From Pseudomonas fildesensis (GTDB taxonomy: Bacteria; Pseudomonadota; Gammaproteobacteria; Pseudomonadales; Pseudomonadaceae): a stretch of DNA of 64,000 nucleotides. This document shows, in pieces, positions 23,755-32,927 of this stretch. Numbering within the stretch: position 1 is the first letter of the stretch; each line of letters opens with the position of its first letter. Location of the stretch: assembly GCF_001050345.1 (NCBI RefSeq), contig NZ_LFMW01000002.1, positions 405,230 to 469,229 of the forward strand, in the 5' to 3' direction. The notes under the pieces were generated by a model. The model ran no database searches. It saw only the letters and a program-made list of their open reading frames with translations, and was not told where the DNA came from. The translations under genes and the position numbers were made by a program.

Positions 23755-24627
23755 ATGATCGAGCAATCTCAAATCGAACAGTTCCAGCGCGACGGCTACC
23801 TGGTGGTGGAAGGCGTGCTGTCGATGGACGAAGTGGCCGCGCTGCAGCACGACTTCGACCAGTGGGTAGAAGAGAGCCGCAGCCATGACCAGGGCTGGGG
23901 CGCCACCGTGGATGGCCGCGAACGCTTCGATCTGGAGGGCGATCACCGCCCCGATCACCCGTCGCTGCGCCGCGTGAGTTCGCCCACCGAGATTTCCCCG
24001 GCGTATGAACGTGTGGCGTTGCAGTCGCGCATGGCGGCGATTTCCGCGCAGTTGGTGGGTGCCGGTGGTGCGCGTTTTCATCACAGCAAGATCAACTCGA
24101 AACTGCCGCACACCGCGACCCAGGTGAAGTGGCACCAGGACTTTTTGTTCACGCCCCACAGCAACGATGACATCGTCACCGCCTTGCTGATGGTCAGTGA
24201 AGTGACCCCGCAAAACGGCCCGCTGAATGTGATCCCCGGCAGCCACAAAGGCCCGCTGTGGTCGCACTGGCAGAACCAGCGTTTCACCGGTTCGGTGGAC
24301 GACAGCGTCGTCGAAGAACACTGTCAGCAACCGGTCGCCTGTTACGGCCCGGCCGGCTCCGTGTGCTTTATGCACACGCGTCTTTTGCATGCTTCCAGCC
24401 CTAACGAGACCGAACTCCCGCGCACCCTCTTCATCAGCGTGTACGCCGCTGAAGACGCGCTGCCATTCGGCGAAAACCCGTTGCCCAGCGCACATGCCGG
24501 CCTGCTGGTGGCCGGTGAAGAAAGCGGCTTGGTGCGTTCCACGGACAACCACATGCGCTTGCCGCAGAAACCCCGTGGCGCGTCCTTCTTCGTGCAACAG
24601 GCCGGACAAGATTGCGCCACTGCCTAA
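23755..24627 (+). CDS. Phytanoyl-CoA dioxygenase family (PhyH) Fe(II)/2-oxoglutarate oxygenase
   Basis: A 290-residue PhyH protein. The Fe(II) facial triad is visible as H-x-D in 'VKWHQDFLF' (about His127/Asp129) and a distal His in 'TRLLHASSPNE' (about His212), followed by an Arg ('LPRTLFISVYA') suited to bind 2-oxoglutarate. 'NGPLNVIPGSHKGPL' is a family hallmark. It probably hydroxylates the substrate imported by the neighbouring transporter. It starts 27 bases after the ABC fusion, with AGGAAA upstream. Confidence 0.92.
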   Translation: MIEQSQIEQFQRDGYLVVEGVLSMDEVAALQHDFDQWVEESRSHDQGWGATVDGRERFDLEGDHRPDHPSLRRVSSPTEISPAYERVALQSRMAAISAQLVGAGGARFHHSKINSKLPHTATQVKWHQDFLFTPHSNDDIVTALLMVSEVTPQNGPLNVIPGSHKGPLWSHWQNQRFTGSVDDSVVEEHCQQPVACYGPAGSVCFMHTRLLHASSPNETELPRTLFISVYAAEDALPFGENPLPSAHAGLLVAGEESGLVRSTDNHMRLPQKPRGASFFVQQAGQDCATA

Positions 24628-24656
24628 CCCCCTTAAAAACCTTGCAGGTAATGACC

Positions 24657-25487
24657 ATGACAGCGTTTCGTAAAAGTGTTCGCCCTCTTGCCGTGTGCCT
24701 GCTGGGCGCAGCGGTTGCGATGACTTCGTTGGCGGCTTCGGCTTTCCAGCAGGAAGGCAAGATCATCGCCGGTTCCGATTTGACGTTCTTCCCATATGAA
24801 TACATGGATAACAACAAGCCCGCAGGTTTTGATATCGAGTTCATGGACGGCCTGGGCAAGGTCATGGGGCGCAAGGTCGAGACCCTCGACACACGCTTTC
24901 CCAACCTGATCACCGGCCTGCAAGCCGGGCGTTTTGACCTGACCAATTCGTCGATGTACATCACGGCGGAGCGGGTCAAAGTCATCGACATGATCCCCTA
25001 CCTGAAAAGCGGCGAGTCGATCCTGACCCTCAAGGACAGCACCTTCCAGCCCAAGACGCCGGAAGAATTCTGCGGCCACAAGATCGGCTCCATGGGCGCC
25101 ACCTCGTGGCTGGCGCAGATGAACAAGCTGTCCACGGAATACTGCGTGGCCAAGGGCTTGAAGCCGATCCTGATCAGCGAGTACAGCACCGACCCGCAAA
25201 CCACCCAGGCCCTGTTGGCTCACGCCGTCGAGGCGCAAATCACCGACGCCGCCGTGGCCCGTGGCGTGGTCGACAAGCTGGGCAACCGCGTGGTGATTTC
25301 GTCCGACACGTTGATCTACCCGGTGTTGAACGGCTTCGGCGTGAAGAAAGGCAATGACGCCGTGAAGACCGCCTTGCTCGAAGGCCTGGAAAAATACCGC
25401 GCCACCCCGGAATACGCAGCGCTGCTGAAGAAGTACAACTTCCAGGCGCCAACCGACGCTGACATCGCGGCCTTGATGCCGAAGTAA
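24657..25487 (+). CDS. Periplasmic amino-acid-type solute-binding protein
   Basis: A 276-residue SBP_bac_3 protein with a signal peptide (cleavage near 'LAASAFQQ'). Mature features 'GKIIAGSDLTFFPYEYMDNNKPAGFDIEFMDGL' and 'FPNLITGLQAGRFDLTNSSMYITAERV' are the usual ligand-cleft segments; the Arg of 'TAERVKVIDMIPY' normally holds the substrate carboxylate. I chose ATG 24657 because AGG lies eight bases upstream; 24651 is too close to it. Partner of the fused permease-ATPase. Confidence 0.92.
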   Translation: MTAFRKSVRPLAVCLLGAAVAMTSLAASAFQQEGKIIAGSDLTFFPYEYMDNNKPAGFDIEFMDGLGKVMGRKVETLDTRFPNLITGLQAGRFDLTNSSMYITAERVKVIDMIPYLKSGESILTLKDSTFQPKTPEEFCGHKIGSMGATSWLAQMNKLSTEYCVAKGLKPILISEYSTDPQTTQALLAHAVEAQITDAAVARGVVDKLGNRVVISSDTLIYPVLNGFGVKKGNDAVKTALLEGLEKYRATPEYAALLKKYNFQAPTDADIAALMPK

Positions 25488-25541
25488 GCCAGTCGCGTTT
25501 GCCGCAGACGGCTGCGGCACACGCCTTGCGGAGACCGATTC

Positions 25542-26273
25542 ATGGCGTTATCCCACGAAGAACAGACGCGCATCGACCTGGCGGCGACCTTTCGCATCAT
25601 CGCCCACCTGGGCATGCACGAAGCGGTGGCCAATCACTTCAGCGCGGCCGTGTCGGCCGATGGCAAACAGTTTTTGCTCAACCCGAAGTGGAAGCACTTC
25701 TCGCGCATCCGTGCCAGTGACCTGTTGCTGCTGAACGCCGACGACCCAGCCTGTGCCGACAACCCGAATGTGGACGCCACCGCCTGGTCCATCCACGGGC
25801 AGATCCACCGCCTATTGCCGCAAACCCGCGCGGTGCTGCACTTGCACCCGGTGTACACCACGGCGGTGGCGTGCCTGGCCACGCCGCACATCCCGCCGAT
25901 TGACCAGAACACCGCGCGTTATTTCAACCGCGTGGCGGTGGACGAACTCTACGGTGGCATGGCCGATACCGAGGCCGAAGGCGCACGCCTGGCGGGGCTG
26001 CTCGACGGCAAGAGCCGCCTGCTGATGGGCAACCATGGCGTGATGGTGACGGCGCCCTCGATGGGTGAGGCGTTTGACGATATCTGGACCCTGGAGCGCT
26101 CCTGCCAGATCCTCGTGACGGCGTGGTCCACCGGGCAGCCGCTGCGGGTGCTCTCGGACGACGTGGCGGAGAAAACCGCGCGGGGCTGGGAAGGTATTGC
26201 GGATTTTTCGCGGCAGCATTTTGAAGAGATGAAGCAACTGATGATCGAGGCCGATGCGTCGGTGCTCGATTGA
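25542..26273 (+). CDS. Class II aldolase/adducin family protein
   Basis: A 243-residue protein. Zinc ligands appear as H-x-H in 'VLHLHPVYTTA' (about His100/His102) and a third His in 'LMGNHGVMV' (about His165). 'AVANHFSAAV' near residue 30 is the substrate/phosphate loop, here N-H-F-S instead of the common G-N-x-S. The family includes sugar-phosphate aldolases, decarboxylases and epimerases. In this operon it may cleave a hydroxylated intermediate made by the PhyH enzyme (inference). Confidence 0.88.
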   Translation: MALSHEEQTRIDLAATFRIIAHLGMHEAVANHFSAAVSADGKQFLLNPKWKHFSRIRASDLLLLNADDPACADNPNVDATAWSIHGQIHRLLPQTRAVLHLHPVYTTAVACLATPHIPPIDQNTARYFNRVAVDELYGGMADTEAEGARLAGLLDGKSRLLMGNHGVMVTAPSMGEAFDDIWTLERSCQILVTAWSTGQPLRVLSDDVAEKTARGWEGIADFSRQHFEEMKQLMIEADASVLD

Positions 26274-26286
26274 GGAAGGAAGCCCT

Positions 26287-26964
26287 ATGACCTTTTCCGT
26301 TGTCGCCCGCTGTGCCGAAACCGGCCAGTTGGGTATCGCTATCAGCTCGTCGAGTATTGCCGTGGGCGCACGTTGCCCGTGGCTACGTCCCGGCGTGGGC
26401 GCGGTGGCGTCGCAGAACATCACCTTGCCGAGCCTGGGGCCGCAGGTATTGGACTTGTTGGCGCAGGGTATGGCGGCGAGCGAAGCGCTGGCCGAGGTGG
26501 TGGCCGGTCAGCCGCACAGTGCGTATCGACAGGTCACGGTGATTGATAATGAAGGCCGCACCGCGTATTTCAGTGGCGCGCAGACCCTCGGTATTCACGA
26601 TGCGGTGAGCGGTGAGCAGTGCGTGGCGGCGGGGAATATGTTGGCCAATGCGGGTGTGATCAAGGCGATGGTGCGCGCGTTCGAGCAGGCCTCCGGGCAT
26701 CTGGCTGACAGGCTGCTCGCGGCGATGCACGCCGGCCAGGCCCACGGTGGCGAAGCGGGGCCGGTGCATTCGGCGGCGCTTGTGGTGGTCGATGACCTGC
26801 TGTGGCCCATCGTCAATCTGCGCGTGGACTGGGCCGATGAAGACCCGATTGGCGCACTCGACCAACTCTGGCAGGCCTATCGCGGGCAACTGCAGGATTA
26901 CATCGACCGTGCGCTCAACCCGCACATCGCACCGGGCTACGCGGTGTCGGGAGATGACCGATGA
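26287..26964 (+). CDS. DUF1028 family protein (Ntn-hydrolase-like)
   Basis: A 225-residue DUF1028 protein: 'MTFSVVARCAETGQLGIAISSSSIAVGARCPWLRPGVGAVASQ' is the characteristic N-terminus, with 'TLGIHDAVSGEQCVAAGNML' and 'HSAALVVVD' following. The fold is thought to resemble Ntn hydrolases, but no activity is established. Start set by GAGGAAGG six bases upstream. Its stop overlaps the M20 start (ATGA), so the two products are probably made in fixed ratio. Confidence 0.92.
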   Translation: MTFSVVARCAETGQLGIAISSSSIAVGARCPWLRPGVGAVASQNITLPSLGPQVLDLLAQGMAASEALAEVVAGQPHSAYRQVTVIDNEGRTAYFSGAQTLGIHDAVSGEQCVAAGNMLANAGVIKAMVRAFEQASGHLADRLLAAMHAGQAHGGEAGPVHSAALVVVDDLLWPIVNLRVDWADEDPIGALDQLWQAYRGQLQDYIDRALNPHIAPGYAVSGDDR

Positions 26965-28109
26965 GCAGCAGCCGTGACCTGCTCGCGCAACTGGTGCGCT
27001 TCGACACCACCAGCCGCGAATCCAACCTGGCGTTGATCGACTTCGTGCGCACTTATTTGCAGGGCCACGGTGTTGCCTGTGAATGGGTGTTCAACGAACA
27101 CAAGAGCAAGGCCAACCTGCTGGCGACCATCGGCCCGGCGGACGTGCCCGGCATTGTGCTCTCGGGCCACACCGATGTGGTGCCGGTGGACGGCCAGCGC
27201 TGGAGCGTGGCGCCGTTCGAACTGACGGAAAAGGACGGCAAGTTGTACGGCCGTGGCACTGCGGACATGAAGGGCTATATCGCCTGTGTGCTGGCCTGCG
27301 TGCCGGCGTTGGTGGAGGCGCCTTTGCGTATGCCGGTGCATATTGCGCTGTCCTATGACGAAGAGGTGGGGTGCCTGGGTGTGCGCTCGTTGATCGAGCG
27401 GTTTCATGCGCAGCCGGTCAAGCCGCTGTTGTGCGTGATCGGCGAGCCCACCGAGCTGAAGCCGGTGTTGGGGCACAAAGGCAAATTGGCGATGCGCTGC
27501 GAAGTGCAGGGTGCGGCGTGCCATTCGGCGTATGCGCCTTCGGGGGTGAATGCCATTGAATATGCAGCGCGGTTGATAGGGGAACTGGTGCGGATTGGCG
27601 AACAGCTCAAGGCGCCGCAGCATTTAAATGCAGGGTTTGATCCGCCGTTTTCCACGGTGCAGACCGGGGTGATCAACGGGGGTAAGGCGCTGAATATTGT
27701 CCCGCAGAATTGTACGTTTGATTTTGAAGTGCGTTCGTTGCCGGCTCAGGACCCGTGGCAGGTTGCGCACCAGTTGCGCGGTTATGCAGAGCAGATGCTG
27801 CTGCCGGCGATGCAGGCGGTGAGTGCGCAGTGCGCGATCAGCTTCAACGAATTGTCGAGCTACCCGGGCTTGGCGACTTCGCTGGAAACCCAGGCTGCCG
27901 AGTGGGTTGCGCAGTTTTGCGGCTCTCGGGAATACGGCACCGTTGCCTTTGGTACTGAGGGTGGGCTGTTTGATCAAGCGGGGATTCCCACGGTGGTGTG
28001 CGGGCCGGGGAGCATGGAGCAGGGGCACAGGCCGGATGAGTTTATCAGCGTGGAGCAGCTCGACGCCTGTGACCGCATGCTGCAGCGGGTGCTGGAATTT
28101 GTATGCTGA
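26961..28109 (+). CDS. M20 family deacylase (ArgE/DapE-like)
   Basis: A 382-residue zinc metallohydrolase. 'GIVLSGHTDVVPVDG' has the first zinc His and Asp, 'GRGTADMKG' the bridging Asp, 'LSYDEEVGCLG' the catalytic Glu pair, and 'GTEGGLFDQAGIPTVVCGPG' plus 'GHRPDEFIS' the last ligands. Overall it is closest in pattern to acetylornithine deacetylase. In this catabolic operon it more likely removes an acyl group from the transported compound than makes ornithine. Last gene of the operon. Confidence 0.93.
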   Translation: MSSSRDLLAQLVRFDTTSRESNLALIDFVRTYLQGHGVACEWVFNEHKSKANLLATIGPADVPGIVLSGHTDVVPVDGQRWSVAPFELTEKDGKLYGRGTADMKGYIACVLACVPALVEAPLRMPVHIALSYDEEVGCLGVRSLIERFHAQPVKPLLCVIGEPTELKPVLGHKGKLAMRCEVQGAACHSAYAPSGVNAIEYAARLIGELVRIGEQLKAPQHLNAGFDPPFSTVQTGVINGGKALNIVPQNCTFDFEVRSLPAQDPWQVAHQLRGYAEQMLLPAMQAVSAQCAISFNELSSYPGLATSLETQAAEWVAQFCGSREYGTVAFGTEGGLFDQAGIPTVVCGPGSMEQGHRPDEFISVEQLDACDRMLQRVLEFVC

Positions 28110-28125
28110 ACCTGTGGTGAGGGAG

Positions 28126-28161
<36 letters not shown>

Positions 28162-28171
28162 AGCGGGCTTT

Positions 28172-28265
28172 CTGTGGCGAGGGAGCTTGCTCCCGTTGGG
28201 CCGCGAAGCGGCCCCAAAGATGGGACTGCTACGCAATCCAACGGGAGCAAGCTCCCTCGCCACAG
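28172..28265. repeat. REP-like palindrome
   Basis: CTGTGGCGAGGGAGCTTGCT... and its complement ending AGCAAGCTCCCTCGCCACAG form ~28-bp arms with a central GC-rich segment (CCGCGAAGCGGCCCC). Additional half-units (GGCCCGCTCGCCACA, AGGCTCGCCACAGG) follow to 28336. It lies between the convergent M20 and SfnB-like genes. Confidence 0.85.
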
Positions 28266-28349
28266 GTACAGTGCCCGCCCTTAACTGATCGGCATTAGGG
28301 CAGGCCCGCTCGCCACAAAAAACAGGCTCGCCACAGGGGGCGACAGCCG

Positions 28350-29591
28350 TCAGGCCTTTGCCACCCCCACGCGCCATTGCGCGGGCGGCAGAATTCCGTT
28401 GACCAGGTAATTGCCGACAATCCGCGACTTGTACACGCGCGGGTTGTGGTTCGCCAGGGTCCGCGCGTTGCGCCACAGCCGATCCAGTGCCTTGTTGCTG
28501 GCAGTGGCGCTAGCGCCCAGGGCATCGAACAGTGCTGTGGTCGCGGCGAGCGTTGCGTCCACCACCGGGTTGACGGCCAGGCACACTTCCAGCTCTGCCA
28601 GTGCAACGTGCGGGTCGTCGTCATGCAGCGACTGGTCGTGGGTGATCACGTAGTGCGCGGTGTATTCCAGGCGCTGCGCCGCTTGTTGGGCAATGGCTTG
28701 GGCGGCATAGGCCTGGCTTGCCACTTCGCCGATCACTTGCAGCAGTTGCACGTCCTGGGCAGCGGTGTCGGCGTTGCCAGTGGTGAAGGTTCTGGCGCGG
28801 GCGCTGAGTTCTTCGGCGCCGCTTAATGCCGCGCGGCGGGCGATGCCGGCGAGGGTACTGAGGTGGTAGAGCTGGAAGAATGATTGCCCGTGGCCAAAAC
28901 GCTGTTGAGTGGGGCGCAGGTCGTTGTCCAGCACGGGCGCGTTGTCGAAGAGGCAGGTGCCGCTGGCGGTGAGGCGTTGGCCGAAGCCGTTCCAGTCATC
29001 GATGATTTGCACGCCGGGGGCCTTGAGGTCGACGACGACGCTGTACACCGTGCCGTCTTCGCCCGTGGCGATGGTGTTGATCAGGTCGCTGTAGAGCGCG
29101 CCGGTGGTGTAGAACTTTTTACCGCTGATGCGCAGGGCGCCGGCCTCGTCGCGATGCAGACGGGTCTCGAAATCGCCACGGGCCTGGGTGCCGACTTCGG
29201 TGCTGCCGGGGGAGAGCAGGGCGCCCTGGCCGAGGCGGTCGAGCCATTTGGCCCGCCAGTCGAGGTCCTTGGCGCTGAGTACGTCCTCGCAAAATCCAAA
29301 ATGCCCGCGCAGGGCCTGGGTGATGTTGGAGTCGGCCGCCGATAATTCCGTGAGCAGGGTGAGCAGTTCAACCAAGGTGGCGTCGTGGCCGCCATACCCG
29401 TTCGGCAGGCGCCAGCGTGGCAGGCCCAGTTCGTTGAGTTGCTGGATGACGCTGGCCAGGCTGCCGCGCGACTGGTCCGCCTCGGCGGCTTGGGCGAGGA
29501 TTTGCGCGAAGAGCGGACGAAACGGCGCGGCCAGTTGTTCGTAGCGGGCAGTGGGCGGGGCGCCCCAAATATTCAAAGCGGGAGTCGACAT
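28350..29591 (-). CDS. SfnB-type FMN/FAD monooxygenase, acyl-CoA dehydrogenase fold
   Basis: A 413-residue protein with acyl-CoA dehydrogenase/DszC architecture: N-terminal helices ('LNELGLPRWRLPNGYGGHDA'), the middle strand domain ('GALRISGKKFYTTGALYSDLINTIA', 'DDWNGFGQRLTASGTCLFDN') and the C-terminal helices. The middle motif is typical of SfnB/DszC-like flavin monooxygenases used in organosulfur scavenging rather than of CoA-ester dehydrogenases. It is divergent from a sulfonate-type binding protein, which supports a sulfur role. Confidence 0.85.
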   Translation of the reverse strand: MSTPALNIWGAPPTARYEQLAAPFRPLFAQILAQAAEADQSRGSLASVIQQLNELGLPRWRLPNGYGGHDATLVELLTLLTELSAADSNITQALRGHFGFCEDVLSAKDLDWRAKWLDRLGQGALLSPGSTEVGTQARGDFETRLHRDEAGALRISGKKFYTTGALYSDLINTIATGEDGTVYSVVVDLKAPGVQIIDDWNGFGQRLTASGTCLFDNAPVLDNDLRPTQQRFGHGQSFFQLYHLSTLAGIARRAALSGAEELSARARTFTTGNADTAAQDVQLLQVIGEVASQAYAAQAIAQQAAQRLEYTAHYVITHDQSLHDDDPHVALAELEVCLAVNPVVDATLAATTALFDALGASATASNKALDRLWRNARTLANHNPRVYKSRIVGNYLVNGILPPAQWRVGVAKA

Positions 29592-29864
29592 GCAATGGAC
29601 CTTGCAGAAAGTGGTTCAGGTGCGGGGGCCCAGTGGTCTGGTGACGCCACCCTAACCCAGGGGTGGCAAAGTTTTTAATACGAAAAATAGCTATCGAACT
29701 GCACGACGGTTCTATCCATATTGCTCAACAGTATTAATGGCCGGCTTCTTATTGCGTTAGCTTCTACGTGCGCCGTGCCCGGTGACCGACAAACCTCTTC
29801 TCGAACGACCAGACTGCATGCCCCCAGATGGTTGAGTCAGCCATTTATTCTGTGGGTACCTTTC

Positions 29865-30788
29865 ATGATCAATCGTCGAACACTGCTCTCCCTGCTGGGC
29901 CTGGCCTCGCTCACGCTGCACGGCGCACCTGCGTGGGCAGCGGAGCCGCTGACCCTCACGGTGGGCGACCAGTTCTTCTCCAATCGCATCGTTTTGGAGC
30001 TGTCGGGTGAGTTGAAAGACTTGCCGTATACAATCGATTTCAAGCGTTTCAACACCGGCTCACCGGTGGCCTCGGCCGTGGCCAGCGGCGCGTTGGACGT
30101 GGGCATCGTCGGCGATACACCCGTGATCAGCCTCGCCGCCAACGGTGCGCCGGTGAAGGTGGTCGCCAGTACCCAGACCAGCCTCGACGGCGTCGGTATT
30201 GTGGCGCGCAAGGGCATCCATTCGGTGGCCGACCTCAAAGGCAAGACGGTGGCGATCTGGAACGGTTCGTGGAGCCAGCAACTGGCGTACAAGGCTCTGG
30301 ACGAAGCCGGTGTGCCGCGCAACAGCGTGACCTTCAAGTACCTGCTGCCAGCCGAAGCCAGCCTGGCACTGACCCAGGGTGACATCGACGCCTTCGGCAC
30401 CTGGGAACCCTATGTGTCGTTGCAGGAGAAAGAGGGCAGCACGCTGATCCGCAACGCCAAGGGCCTGATGAGCGCACCGACCTACCTGGTCGCGTATGAA
30501 CCGGCCCTGGCGCAGAAAGGCGCGATCATCAAGGACTTCATCGCACGCCTCACCCGCGCCCGCACCTGGAGCAACAGCCACGTCGATGAGTACGCCGAGG
30601 CGTGGTCGAAGGCCAACCAGTCGGCGCCGGAAATCGCCAAGGTGTGGTTCAAGCGGGATGCGATCAAAGTGCTGCCGATCTCGCCGAAAATTGTCAGCGA
30701 AGCGCAGGCCACGGCGGATTTTTTGTTTGATGCGCAGATGTTGAAGCAGCGGTATGACGTGGCGCCGTTGTTTGATCGTGCGCTTTGA
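29865..30788 (+). CDS. Sulfonate/nitrate-type ABC binding protein (SsuA/TauA-like)
   Basis: A 307-residue periplasmic protein with a signal peptide that begins MINRRTLLSLLGLASLTL and ends near 'PAWAAEP'; the Arg-Arg followed by hydrophobics could also be read by Tat. 'FNTGSPVASAVASGALDVGIVGDTPVISLAANGAPVKVVAS' is the classic SsuA-type segment, and 'KGKTVAIWNGSW' follows. I set the start at 29865, since the in-frame extension to 29721 is out of keeping with a signal peptide. No permease or ATPase is adjacent. Confidence 0.9.
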   Translation: MINRRTLLSLLGLASLTLHGAPAWAAEPLTLTVGDQFFSNRIVLELSGELKDLPYTIDFKRFNTGSPVASAVASGALDVGIVGDTPVISLAANGAPVKVVASTQTSLDGVGIVARKGIHSVADLKGKTVAIWNGSWSQQLAYKALDEAGVPRNSVTFKYLLPAEASLALTQGDIDAFGTWEPYVSLQEKEGSTLIRNAKGLMSAPTYLVAYEPALAQKGAIIKDFIARLTRARTWSNSHVDEYAEAWSKANQSAPEIAKVWFKRDAIKVLPISPKIVSEAQATADFLFDAQMLKQRYDVAPLFDRAL

Positions 30789-30926
30789 TCACGGGAGAAA
30801 TAAGCGCTAATAGAATTGACCGGCTGATCCTGCGGGTGCTGGGCTAGGGTTTTTTATCCGGTACTTACCTGAATCTAAAATTCACTGGCATCGGCAGGAA
30901 GTAGCCGATAGGCTACAAGTGATGCT

Positions 30927-31229
30927 GTGACCCACTTGATCGACAGGACGCCCGAGTTCGATACATGGCTCGACGGTATGAGGGATATTTGGGGTAAGAC
31001 AGCTGTTCTGACGCGACTCTACCGAGCTGAAGAAAACAACGTTGGCGATTGTGAGCCTGTAGGGAACGGCCTGAGTGAAATGCGTGTTTTTGTTGGGCCC
31101 GGCTACAGAATTTACTTCGTACGTACGGGTATCACTGCTTACCTGATGCTTTGGGGGAGTGATAAAACTGACCAGAACAGAGGAATCAAGCGGGCAAAAG
31201 AGATCCTCGATGCCCTGAGAGGTCAATGA
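30927..31229 (+). CDS. HigB/RelE-superfamily toxin
   Basis: A 100-residue protein of the 'addiction module killer' type: 'RTPEFDTWLDGMRD', 'VGDCEPVGNGLSEMRVFVGPGYRIYFVRTG' and 'MLWGSDKTDQNRGIKRAKEIL' match HI1419-like RelE-fold toxins, with the Gly-Arg-Tyr strand residues expected for ribosome-dependent mRNA cleavage. Start codon is GTG. The antitoxin follows one base after the stop, the toxin-first order usual for this subfamily. Confidence 0.92.
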   Translation: MTHLIDRTPEFDTWLDGMRDIWGKTAVLTRLYRAEENNVGDCEPVGNGLSEMRVFVGPGYRIYFVRTGITAYLMLWGSDKTDQNRGIKRAKEILDALRGQ

Positions 31230-31230
31230 A

Positions 31231-31605
31231 ATGAGCGAATCGAAATTCAAACCAGAGGACATGCCAATCCTCGATCTTGATACCAGCGGCACCCGCGACT
31301 ATGAAGCTTCGCGCTTCCTGGATAGCCCGGAAACCATCAGCGCTTACCTGGCGCAGAGTATGGAGTCTCATGACCCGCAGATACTCATGAAAGCGCTTGC
31401 CGAAGTCGCCAAGGCCCAGGGCGTGAACAAGGTTGCCGAGGCGGCCGGGGTTAATCGGGAGAGCCTTTATAAAACGCTGAAAGGTGGTTCAAAAACGCGC
31501 TATGAGACTGTCCAGAAGCTGATGTTGGCGCTGGGAGTAGAGCTGACTGTGCAGCCAATTGCAGCGACTGCATTCAAAAAACGCCGAGAGCAAAACGCTC
31601 GGTAG
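31231..31605 (+). CDS. HigA-type antitoxin with XRE helix-turn-helix
   Basis: A 124-residue antitoxin of the HI1420 type. The N-terminal part ('ASRFLDSPETISAYLAQSM') likely binds the toxin, and 'EVAKAQGVNKVAEAAGVNRESLYKTLKGGSKTRYETVQKLM' is the helix-turn-helix that should repress the operon promoter. It directly follows the toxin gene. Confidence 0.92.
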   Translation: MSESKFKPEDMPILDLDTSGTRDYEASRFLDSPETISAYLAQSMESHDPQILMKALAEVAKAQGVNKVAEAAGVNRESLYKTLKGGSKTRYETVQKLMLALGVELTVQPIAATAFKKRREQNAR

Positions 31606-31642
31606 CCAGCAAACCCAGATGTCGTAGTGATAAGGAGCCCTG

Positions 31643-32338
31643 TTGAACGAACACACATTGTCCATGCGCCTGGAGCGCGTGGCTGCGCATGTGCCGGCCG
31701 GGGCGCGGTTGGCGGATATTGGCTCTGATCACGGTTACCTGCCGGTGGCGTTGATGCGTCGTGGCGTGATTGCGGCGGCGGTGGCGGGCGAGGTGGCGTT
31801 GACGCCCTTTCATGCTGCCGAACGCACCGTGCACGAAAACGAGTTGGATGCTTACATTACCGTGCGCCTGGCCGATGGCCTGGCAGCCATCGAGCCGGGA
31901 GACGCAATTACCGCGATCAGCCTGTGCGGCATGGGCGGTGAGACGATCCGCGACATCCTCGACAGCGGCAAGGTGCACCTCACCGGCTGCGAGCGCCTGA
32001 TCCTGCAACCCAACGGCGGCGAGCAACCGCTGCGCCAATGGCTGATGGAGAACGGCTACCGCATCCTGGTCGAGGAGCTGTTGCAGGAAAACCGCTTCTA
32101 CTACGAAATTATCGTCGCCGAGCGCGGCGAGCCGGTGACGTATACCTGCGAGGAACTGTACTTCGGCCCGCTGCAGATGCAGGCTCGCAGCCAAGTATTT
32201 CTGGCCAAGTGGCAGCGCATGCTGCACCAGAAGCACAAGACCCTGGCCAGTTTCGAGCAGGCGCGGCAGGCATTGCCCGAGGCCAAGGTGCAAGAGATTG
32301 CTCAGCAGGCGCAGTGGATCAACGCGTTATTGGCTTGA
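31643..32338 (+). CDS. trmK: tRNA (adenine(22)-N(1))-methyltransferase
   Basis: A 231-residue class I SAM methyltransferase: 'VPAGARLADIGSDHGYLPVALM' is motif I, 'AISLCGMGGETIRDIL' the TrmK signature with MGG, and 'LILQPNGGEQPLRQWL' follows motif IV as in the family, with a helical C-terminal tail. It methylates N1 of A22 in tRNAs. Start is TTG, fixed by AAGGAG six bases upstream. No operon partner is obvious. Confidence 0.92.
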   Translation: MNEHTLSMRLERVAAHVPAGARLADIGSDHGYLPVALMRRGVIAAAVAGEVALTPFHAAERTVHENELDAYITVRLADGLAAIEPGDAITAISLCGMGGETIRDILDSGKVHLTGCERLILQPNGGEQPLRQWLMENGYRILVEELLQENRFYYEIIVAERGEPVTYTCEELYFGPLQMQARSQVFLAKWQRMLHQKHKTLASFEQARQALPEAKVQEIAQQAQWINALLA

Positions 32339-32382
32339 ACCTGATGGTTCATTTATTCAACGATTCAGCAAGGAACCCCTCC

Positions 32383-32691
32383 ATGGCAGACGCCACCGAC
32401 CACGCTTTCTACGACCGTGCAGACGCCCATATCGAGCTGTCGAACGAGCAACTCAAGACCTTCGAAAACCTCGGCCAGGTCAGCGCCTCGATGACGTTCG
32501 GTACCACGCGCTTCAATGCCTGGGCCAGCGCGCGCAGCTTCAAGTCCGGCGCAGAAATGGCCGATGCCCGTGAAGCGCTGTTGAAGTATTTCACCGATCA
32601 GTACCGGCTGATGCTTGAGGATAATCTGGACGATCACATCAACAATTTCAGCCAGTACATGCAGGTAAAAGCTGCCCCAACGGCCGAATGA
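32383..32691 (+). CDS. DUF3144-like protein
   Basis: A 102-residue soluble protein starting MADATDHAFYDRADAHIELSN. 'FNAWASARSFKSGAEMADAREALLKYFTDQYRLML' is the conserved helical core I associate with DUF3144. No known function. AAGGAA lies upstream of the ATG, and the gene follows trmK by 44 bases. Confidence 0.75.
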   Translation: MADATDHAFYDRADAHIELSNEQLKTFENLGQVSASMTFGTTRFNAWASARSFKSGAEMADAREALLKYFTDQYRLMLEDNLDDHINNFSQYMQVKAAPTAE

Positions 32692-32927
32692 TCGAAAGGG
32701 GCGGTAAGAGCGGTTACAACGTTTCCAGCACCACTGAGTGCTTTCGCCCCATTTTCGTGCACGGTAATCCATTTGTTGAGCGCCGAAGCGCCTGCCTCCG
32801 GGCCTCATCCCAACGGCCCGTATCTTGCTAGTGCCTTCTCAATCAATGACATGGCTTTTTGCCGTTAGTCATTTCAAGCGTTCGCCCACCGTCACATCAC
32901 GTGGGTTGTTTTGGAGAGTAGTCGGCC

